Assembly: GCA_910578245.1 (NCBI GenBank)
Contig: CAJTPC010000002.1
Span: 1 to 64,000, forward strand
Reading direction: 5' to 3'
Length of the DNA stretch: 64,000 bases
Source: an uncultured Christensenella sp.
GTDB taxonomy: Bacteria > Bacillota > Clostridia > Christensenellales > UBA3700
Both the position numbers and the translations under genes were made by a program. The number at the start of each line of letters is the position of its first letter. Position 1 is the first letter of the stretch. Of this stretch, positions 58,705 to 64,000 are shown piece by piece. Below the pieces are notes generated by a model. The model worked only from the letters and a program-made list of their open reading frames with translations, had not been told where the DNA came from and did not search any database.

Positions 58705-59406
58705 TTAGCGACTGAATTTGCTGAACTTGCTCAACTTGGGGCATATCAACGATGAAATCACACACTTGACAATATCAATAGGAATAAACGGAATGAGCAT
58801 TATCATAAGGAAATTCCAAACGCCCATAGTTGAGTGCGTATAACCGTATAGAATGCCTGCGCCGTACGCAACGCCTATCACATCTAGTATTACCAAATCT
58901 ATAAGCGAAGCCAAGAAATACGTCAAGAAGTTGTTTTTACCGACTTTTTCTCTAAACCAAGCGGCAAAGAATCCGCCCACCATCATACCTATTAAGAATC
59001 CAAACGACGGCTGAAGAACATAGGCAAACCCTCCGCCATTGGAGAATATAGGCAAACCGAAAAGTCCCAACAAGATATACAAGAGCACTGAAATCGTACC
59101 CCACTTTTTCCCCAACAACAGACAACATACGTTGGTGACCAAGAATTGCAACGTGAACTTAACTGACGTCGTAAGCGGTATCGATATAAAGGCGCTGATA
59201 ATCATAAGCGCAATAAAAAGACCGGAAGTAGATATACCGAGAATATACATGCGGTGCTTTTCGTAATTCTCTCTAGCCTTTTGAGTATCGATTGTAGCTC
59301 CTTCTTTGTTAATTTCTTGACTTTTTTCAACGACTAATTTATTGTCGCTGTTTTGCAAGTCGTCAGCTTGCTCGTCTTTCTTTTGGAACTCATCAAATCC
59401 ATTCAT
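58705..59406 (-). CDS. bioY: Biotin transporter S component BioY
   Basis: 233 aa. Six transmembrane helices from ~52 on, with typical KFTLQFLVTNVCCLLLGKKW, YVLQPSFGFLIGMMVGG and AYGAGILYGY. ECF-type vitamin uptake needs EcfA/EcfT partners encoded elsewhere. Unusually, ~48 hydrophilic, acidic residues precede the first helix. The start overlaps birA's end by 14 nt, so both belong to the BirA-controlled operon. Confidence 0.93.
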   Translation of the reverse strand: MNGFDEFQKKDEQADDLQNSDNKLVVEKSQEINKEGATIDTQKARENYEKHRMYILGISTSGLFIALMIISAFISIPLTTSVKFTLQFLVTNVCCLLLGKKWGTISVLLYILLGLFGLPIFSNGGGFAYVLQPSFGFLIGMMVGGFFAAWFREKVGKNNFLTYFLASLIDLVILDVIGVAYGAGILYGYTHSTMGVWNFLMIMLIPFIPIDIVKCVISSLICPKLSKFSKFSR

Positions 59407-60376
59407 TTTCCGTACTCCTTATAGATATTTCTCCGCAAGTGAGTTTGCGAGTAGTATCCCCCTCTTGAATAACCAGACCGCCGTCATTATCAATGTCAAT
59501 GACCCTACCTCTCTTATCCTCACAGTTAATAACGTAACTTATCTCTTTGCCAATGACCATAGAATGCTCTTTATATTCTTGCATAAACGTTCTATCCGTC
59601 AAATCGCTAGTCAAAGTAATCAAATTATCGTAAATTTCGGCAATAAGTTGAGAACGCGTAATAGTAGGCTCTCCCGTAAATAGCGCGCACGCCTTGTCCT
59701 TTATATCATCGGGAAAATCCTGCTCTACAAAGTTTATACCGATACCTATGATAAAAGTACCCGCCTTACCGCTCTCAAAGTCGATGTCTGCTTGGGTAAG
59801 AATACCGCACACTTTCTTTTTACCTATATATAAATCATTGACCCACTTTATTTTTGCGTCAATTCCGGTGAGTTTTGCAATACTTCTGCGCGTTGCAACG
59901 GCTGTCGCCGGAGTGATGACCATGACGTCTTGCATATTCTCTATACGCTTGCAAAGACTTACGCTCATATAAATCCCCTTCTTAGGAGAAAAGAAAGTCT
60001 TACCCATACGCCCTCTGCCATTGGTCTGCTCGTCTGCGACGATAAGCGCGCCGTGTCTTAACTGTCCGCTCATAAGCCTTGTCATAGCCTCGGCATTAGT
60101 AGACGGCGAAGTCTTGAGCGTAACAATGTCTATATCCGCGTATTTAGGAGCAAGACAAGCGCGTAGACTCTGCTCGGATAAAATATCGTTGGAAGCAAGC
60201 AAAATATAGCCTTTGTTGGTCGTAGCGATGATTTTATAGCCTTCCAACTGCAAAGCCTTGACCCCTTTCCATACGCTTGCGCGCGATACGTTAAGTTGGT
60301 CTGCAATCTGTTGTCCCGACAATGCCTGACCCCTGCTGTTTTCTAAAAGTTGTAATATGCGTTGCTTTAATGCCAT
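59393..60376 (-). CDS. birA: Bifunctional biotin ligase / biotin operon repressor BirA
   Basis: 327 aa. N-terminal winged helix (SGQQIADQLNVSRASVWKGV), catalytic domain with QTNGRGRMGKTFFSPKKGIY (GRGRxG biotinyl-AMP loop), and KIKWVNDLYIGKKKVCGIL (Lys), then a C-terminal SH3-like domain. It biotinylates carboxyl carriers and represses biotin genes when charged. The operator at 60419-60450 shows autoregulation together with bioY. Confidence 0.96.
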   Translation of the reverse strand: MALKQRILQLLENSRGQALSGQQIADQLNVSRASVWKGVKALQLEGYKIIATTNKGYILLASNDILSEQSLRACLAPKYADIDIVTLKTSPSTNAEAMTRLMSGQLRHGALIVADEQTNGRGRMGKTFFSPKKGIYMSVSLCKRIENMQDVMVITPATAVATRRSIAKLTGIDAKIKWVNDLYIGKKKVCGILTQADIDFESGKAGTFIIGIGINFVEQDFPDDIKDKACALFTGEPTITRSQLIAEIYDNLITLTSDLTDRTFMQEYKEHSMVIGKEISYVINCEDKRGRVIDIDNDGGLVIQEGDTTRKLTCGEISIRSTENEWI

Positions 60377-60396
60377 AATAACCTCTTTTCCAAAAT

Positions 60397-60450
60397 AGTA
60401 TAGTTGAGATATCTAAAATTGTCAACTAAATTTAATATATTAGTTGACAA
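60397..60450 (-). promoter_or_regulatory. birA-bioY promoter overlapped by a BirA operator
   Basis: Inverted repeat TTGTCAACTAA / TTAGTTGACAA (60419-60450), matching the BirA-box form with a 16-bp spacing of the 8-bp half-sites. On the minus strand the proximal half provides the -35 TTGACA (plus 60420-60425), with a 17-nt spacer to TATACT (plus 60397-60402). Binding of BirA would block the promoter directly. Confidence 0.88.
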
Positions 60451-60472
60451 TAAAGACTGCTTTGACTACAAA

Positions 60473-60497
60473 AAGCGGGAGATTGCTCTCCCGCTCT
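60473..60497 (-). terminator. Terminator of the large surface-protein gene
   Basis: AGCGGGAG / CTCCCGCT stem with T-tract (TTTTTG) on the minus strand, 26 nt after the stop of the surface protein and upstream of the birA promoter. Confidence 0.85.
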
Positions 60498-60522
60498 TGC
60501 GTTTTGTGAATTAGCATAAGAC

Positions 60523-63500
60523 TTATCTCTTAGCTCTCTTGATGATTGCTCTGCCTACTCCAATAGCGAAAGCAATCAAAATCAATACTGCGCAGAAGAT
60601 AGAAATCATCGCGACATAATCTCTAGTCTTATTTTTCGTAGAATCGATTGGCATATCGGTGCTATCAGGATTGGTCGTACTGCCGTTCTCATAGATACCT
60701 ATTTGCGAGCCGTTGTTGACTACATCGGAATCGGTTTTGTTCGTATCGTCAACCGGAGGCTTCTCTTCCTCCTCTTTGTCAAAGATAGAAGCGTTGATAA
60801 CCTTAATCATAAATGTAGCTATCTTAGAGTCTAACTCGTACATACTCCACAAGGAACCGCCTACTGCGTCGAATTCAGGCAATGAGATGGTAACTCTATA
60901 GAAGCCTGCAGGAGCTACGGTCATATCCTCTTGAAGTTCGTAAGTTTCCCTAAGCGAGCCGTCATTACCGGTTATATAAACGCGACGTTCAAATTTAACG
61001 TTAAGTTTCTCGTAGTTGCCATTTGCTCTCGTAAAACCTATTTCAAGGTTACGCGTTGCGATATTCTTGGTATCAAGTCCTGTGAACTCGCCTTTGTTAT
61101 AAACCAATCTGTCTATCGGAGCAAGGTCGATGTGCAACTTACCTATAGTGATATTTGCTTCAGGAAGAACGTAATTCTTAAAAGTCATTCCTTCAACTAC
61201 CGTAATTACGTAACCGTCTTTCGTCTCGTCTCTTTCCGTCTGTGGCAACAACTCGTAAGGGAGATGCTCACAGCCTTCGCCCTTCACAACGTAAATCTCA
61301 ACAGTTTCTTCAAATCCCGGAATCATACCATATGCAGTATAAGTCAATTCCGGCAACGAGTATCCGTAGCACTTGTCTTTGCTGTCAATAACAACGGAGA
61401 TTTCTTTCTTCTCAATTCTGCCGACGTAATCGGAGATTTGGCTGTCTAAAATCTTAGTATCGTCAGTACATACTGCGCTAATGCTAATCATAGCTTCATC
61501 GCTTGCATTAACGTCTTTATACGCAACTGTGAAAATAATATCTCCGTTAATCTTTGCCTTAAATTCGTCTTTTACTTCAATCGTACCCTCAAACGTATCT
61601 GTTCCGTCAAAGGTCTTTGTAGTGCCGGAGATTATCACGTCGTCAAGAGTAATAATTACTGTTTCGAGTACAACTGTAACCTTGAATGGAACTATTACCT
61701 GCGTGATGCCGTCGGAGCCAATCTGCACGTTCTTTTCCCAATAAGTGGTCAATTGATACTTCTTATTGTACGGGTAACTATCCGTTGCAGGGTGATCATA
61801 AGTGTTTGACAACGCGCGGAAGTAGACGTCAGCGCTCTCCTTTACGGTAAGCGTACCGGTATACGTATACCACTGTTCCTTGTCATAACTGTATTGGATT
61901 TCGCCTCCGGCTTCGCCAAACTGAGCAGTTACGTCAAAGTAAACGGCTTTTTCTACCTCGCCTCCGTCATAAGGGGTCTTTATCGGAGTGATAATTTGTT
62001 GCCCGTTGGAGTCAATACCGGGAGAGTCTGCCATATAGTAGGCGTCAACGGATATTGTCGGCACAAAAGTATCTATCTTAACGTTAAGTTCAAACGAAGA
62101 CTTACGACCTGCATTGTCGGTAACCTCAATTACCTTTCTTCCGGTATCTTGGAAATACCATACGTAGTAGCCCGTATCCTTGTCAATATAACTTTGGTCA
62201 TTAGATCCTGTGGTACACTCCTCAATAATGTTGTGCGAATGCTCAAGATCGCCTGTCTCTTTGTTGTAGCTGTACAGCCAAAGACTTGCCACACCGCTGT
62301 GATCGTCTTGCGCGTCAATAGAGATTCTATTGTGCGTATAATATATATCTGCAGGGTGCTCATATCTAGGAATGCTTAGAATAGGATTCTCCAAGTCTAC
62401 CTTTACCGTATAGACGATAGGATTCGTTACTTGCACTCCACCGCTTGTAAGATATACAGTATAAGTTCTGCTCTTAGTAGACGTATCGTTGGTTATCGTA
62501 AGTCCCGTACGTCTGTATTCAGAGCCGTTGACTTCATATACGTAACCGTCAGCCGAGCCTTCCAAACCGTTGATAAGTTCAAATTCGAAGTCCGTCTTCT
62601 CGCTGAGCCAATTATTTGCAAGCCAATCTGCCGTATAGTTCTTGATTTGCATTTCAGCATTTTTGACTTTGAAAGCGAAAGGAGTAAGACTTGCCGTATC
62701 GCTGGCAAAAACCACAACTCTATCTTCAATGCTTACGTATGAAAGACCCGCTTCTTTCTCTTGCAACGTAAAGGAATATTCTCCCGGAAGTCTGGCAGAA
62801 GTTATCCTACTTTGATCCTCGCCGGACGAAACCGCATAGAATCCTGCAGGATTAACAATACCCGACTTGCTGTTGTCTTTGGTCGTAAATTTCAATTGTT
62901 GCGTCAAAAAGTCAAATCCATTGTAAGTATATTCGTTTGCCCAACCTTCCGTAAGGTCGTTTGCCTCTGAAATATCAGCGATTTGATAGCAATAAACATT
63001 GACTTCCCAGTACTTTGCGGAAGTAGATTGATAAGGACTTACCATAAAGGTATAACTGTCTTGTCTAACGTCTACCATTTTATATAGATAAATAATATCA
63101 TTCTTTGGCACGCCTGTACCATAATCAGAGGTATCTTCTCCGGTCGGAGATTGCAGTACGCCTGCCTCAGCGTCGGCATTTCTACCCAAATACTTATTAA
63201 ATCTTAATTCGCCGAGTACGGAATTATGAGTATCTTTTGGCGTAACTTTGATAATTTGAGCGCCGTCCGGATTCATACTCAACTCAACGTCTGAGTAATC
63301 GCCGGTATTAATCACGTTGCCGTAACCCGTCTCGTGGTCACCCGAGTTGGTACCGATACCGCAGTTGCAGTGATCCGTCTGATAATCAACGTTTTGGCTA
63401 CTGACGATTTTGTCGGTCTTATTGAGTATCGTAACGTTGGTAGCCTTACCGCAAAATACAACAGCGTTGATTGACTGTTCACTAGGCGCGGAAACACCCG

Positions 63501-64000
63501 ATCCACCATTGCCCGAATTCGCCTCTCCTTGCATACCAAGACCTGAACCTGCGTAAGAGAGGGTAAGTCCCAAAATAATATTGTCAATCAAACCTTGAGT
63601 AGAAGTTTCTTTGCCTATTCCGCCTTCGGCTCTGGAATACGCTGAATTAGAGCCTACTACAGCAGCCGCAATATTAAAATTACGGGCTCTCTCCCCAAAA
63701 CCGGAATTTTGATTATTGGTGCTTGTCATATTAAACGTAGCGCTACCAGCCAATATTACGTTGCTTATTTCCGAATCTTTAGAATGCATCGTACCTGCAA
63801 TACCGCCTGCTCTAATCGTTGCGTTGGCTCTCTGTGACCATATGGAAGTTTTATTTGCGGCTGTAACTTTCATCGTACTGGTAAAATTCGTATATTGAGC
63901 GGTGATATAAGTGATAGTACCTGCATTTCTACCGGCAACTCCGCCGAAATTTATAGAAAATGCATTTCCAGTCAAGGAATCAACGCTACTATTGAACTTT
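60523..64000 (-). CDS. Large surface protein, GLUG repeats and Ig-like/MBG-type domains (5' end cut off)
   Basis: At least 1159 codons, open to the right edge, so the N terminus is missing. The visible start has GLUG-like repeats (NFGGVAGRNAGTITYITAQY; GGIAGTMHSKDSEIS). The middle is beta-sandwich modules (~490-760, including YDKEQWYTYTGTLTVKESAD), then repeats resembling MBG-type domains (ITLDDVIISGTTKTFDGTDT). The C terminus has an acidic linker, a single transmembrane helix (YVAMISIFCAVLILIAFAIG) and a basic tail; no LPxTG. It is a membrane-anchored surface protein, probably adhesive. Followed by a strong terminator. Confidence 0.88.
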   Translation of the reverse strand, partial: KFNSSVDSLTGNAFSINFGGVAGRNAGTITYITAQYTNFTSTMKVTAANKTSIWSQRANATIRAGGIAGTMHSKDSEISNVILAGSATFNMTSTNNQNSGFGERARNFNIAAAVVGSNSAYSRAEGGIGKETSTQGLIDNIILGLTLSYAGSGLGMQGEANSGNGGSGVSAPSEQSINAVVFCGKATNVTILNKTDKIVSSQNVDYQTDHCNCGIGTNSGDHETGYGNVINTGDYSDVELSMNPDGAQIIKVTPKDTHNSVLGELRFNKYLGRNADAEAGVLQSPTGEDTSDYGTGVPKNDIIYLYKMVDVRQDSYTFMVSPYQSTSAKYWEVNVYCYQIADISEANDLTEGWANEYTYNGFDFLTQQLKFTTKDNSKSGIVNPAGFYAVSSGEDQSRITSARLPGEYSFTLQEKEAGLSYVSIEDRVVVFASDTASLTPFAFKVKNAEMQIKNYTADWLANNWLSEKTDFEFELINGLEGSADGYVYEVNGSEYRRTGLTITNDTSTKSRTYTVYLTSGGVQVTNPIVYTVKVDLENPILSIPRYEHPADIYYTHNRISIDAQDDHSGVASLWLYSYNKETGDLEHSHNIIEECTTGSNDQSYIDKDTGYYVWYFQDTGRKVIEVTDNAGRKSSFELNVKIDTFVPTISVDAYYMADSPGIDSNGQQIITPIKTPYDGGEVEKAVYFDVTAQFGEAGGEIQYSYDKEQWYTYTGTLTVKESADVYFRALSNTYDHPATDSYPYNKKYQLTTYWEKNVQIGSDGITQVIVPFKVTVVLETVIITLDDVIISGTTKTFDGTDTFEGTIEVKDEFKAKINGDIIFTVAYKDVNASDEAMISISAVCTDDTKILDSQISDYVGRIEKKEISVVIDSKDKCYGYSLPELTYTAYGMIPGFEETVEIYVVKGEGCEHLPYELLPQTERDETKDGYVITVVEGMTFKNYVLPEANITIGKLHIDLAPIDRLVYNKGEFTGLDTKNIATRNLEIGFTRANGNYEKLNVKFERRVYITGNDGSLRETYELQEDMTVAPAGFYRVTISLPEFDAVGGSLWSMYELDSKIATFMIKVINASIFDKEEEEKPPVDDTNKTDSDVVNNGSQIGIYENGSTTNPDSTDMPIDSTKNKTRDYVAMISIFCAVLILIAFAIGVGRAIIKRAKR

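Noticed and set aside
60523..63975. Start of the large surface protein at 63975
   Set aside because: That start is an internal TTG; the frame stays open to the right edge, so the gene is 5'-truncated by the window.

Overview
This is a moderately AT-rich chromosomal window from a bacterium, most likely an uncultured gut-type member of the Clostridia (Bacillota). Supporting signs are a Na+-type V-ATPase operon in the order known from Enterococcus hirae ntp, strong AGGAGG ribosome-binding sites, sigma-A promoters, a BioY/BirA pair with a BirA operator, InlB/GLUG-type surface proteins and a GH95 fucosidase. No rRNA is present, so the placement is inference. Most genes lie on the minus strand.

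Layout. 1-1.85 kb: the cut-off end of an IS200/IS605 element, an unknown 312-aa protein and a decayed sugar O-acetyltransferase. 1.86-6.2 kb: a housekeeping run metG-tatD-radical SAM-rsmA. 6.5-15.6 kb: a nine-subunit V-ATPase operon with a separately promoted subunit D. 15.6-18.5 kb: rpiB, a low-molecular-weight phosphatase, Sua5 and manA. 18.6-27.4 kb: a PhoR/PhoB-like sensor kinase and response regulator separated by a tightly coupled four-gene cassette (divergent release factor, UvrD-like helicase, coiled-coil protein, membrane-anchored GLUG protein). 27.5-33.7 kb: a Zn phospholipase C-like protein, an autoregulated TetR, a strongly expressed-looking 22-codon peptide gene, a GH95 enzyme and several decayed genes.

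33.75-46.5 kb: an integrated filamentous-phage-like (inovirus-like) element in the 3' end of a tRNA-Glu gene, bounded by a 17-bp direct repeat. It has a tyrosine integrase, a repressor with three spaced operators, a block of small early genes, three membrane/virion-type proteins, a Zot/pI-like ATPase, a cytosine-methyltransferase-like protein, a hairpin-rich intergenic region (probable origin/packaging signal) and an HUH rolling-circle Rep. No typical major coat protein was found.

46.8-51 kb: tRNA-Arg followed by a small island (Nmad3-domain protein, stand-alone DnaB-like ATPase, zinc-ribbon/InlB membrane protein), a short XRE protein and a YdeI-family protein. 51-60.4 kb: an MreB-like protein, Maf, Ppx/GppA, a phosphatase, QueH, two iron-ADH-fold proteins that have lost their metal ligands, then BioY-BirA. 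60.5 kb to the right edge: a very large wall/membrane surface protein that is cut off.

The most interesting items are the cassette inside the two-component system, the coat-less inovirus-like prophage with its operator switch and structured origin, a TetR operator shared between tetR and V-ATPase subunit D, the hidden 22-aa peptide gene, and the Nmad3/DnaB-like island.
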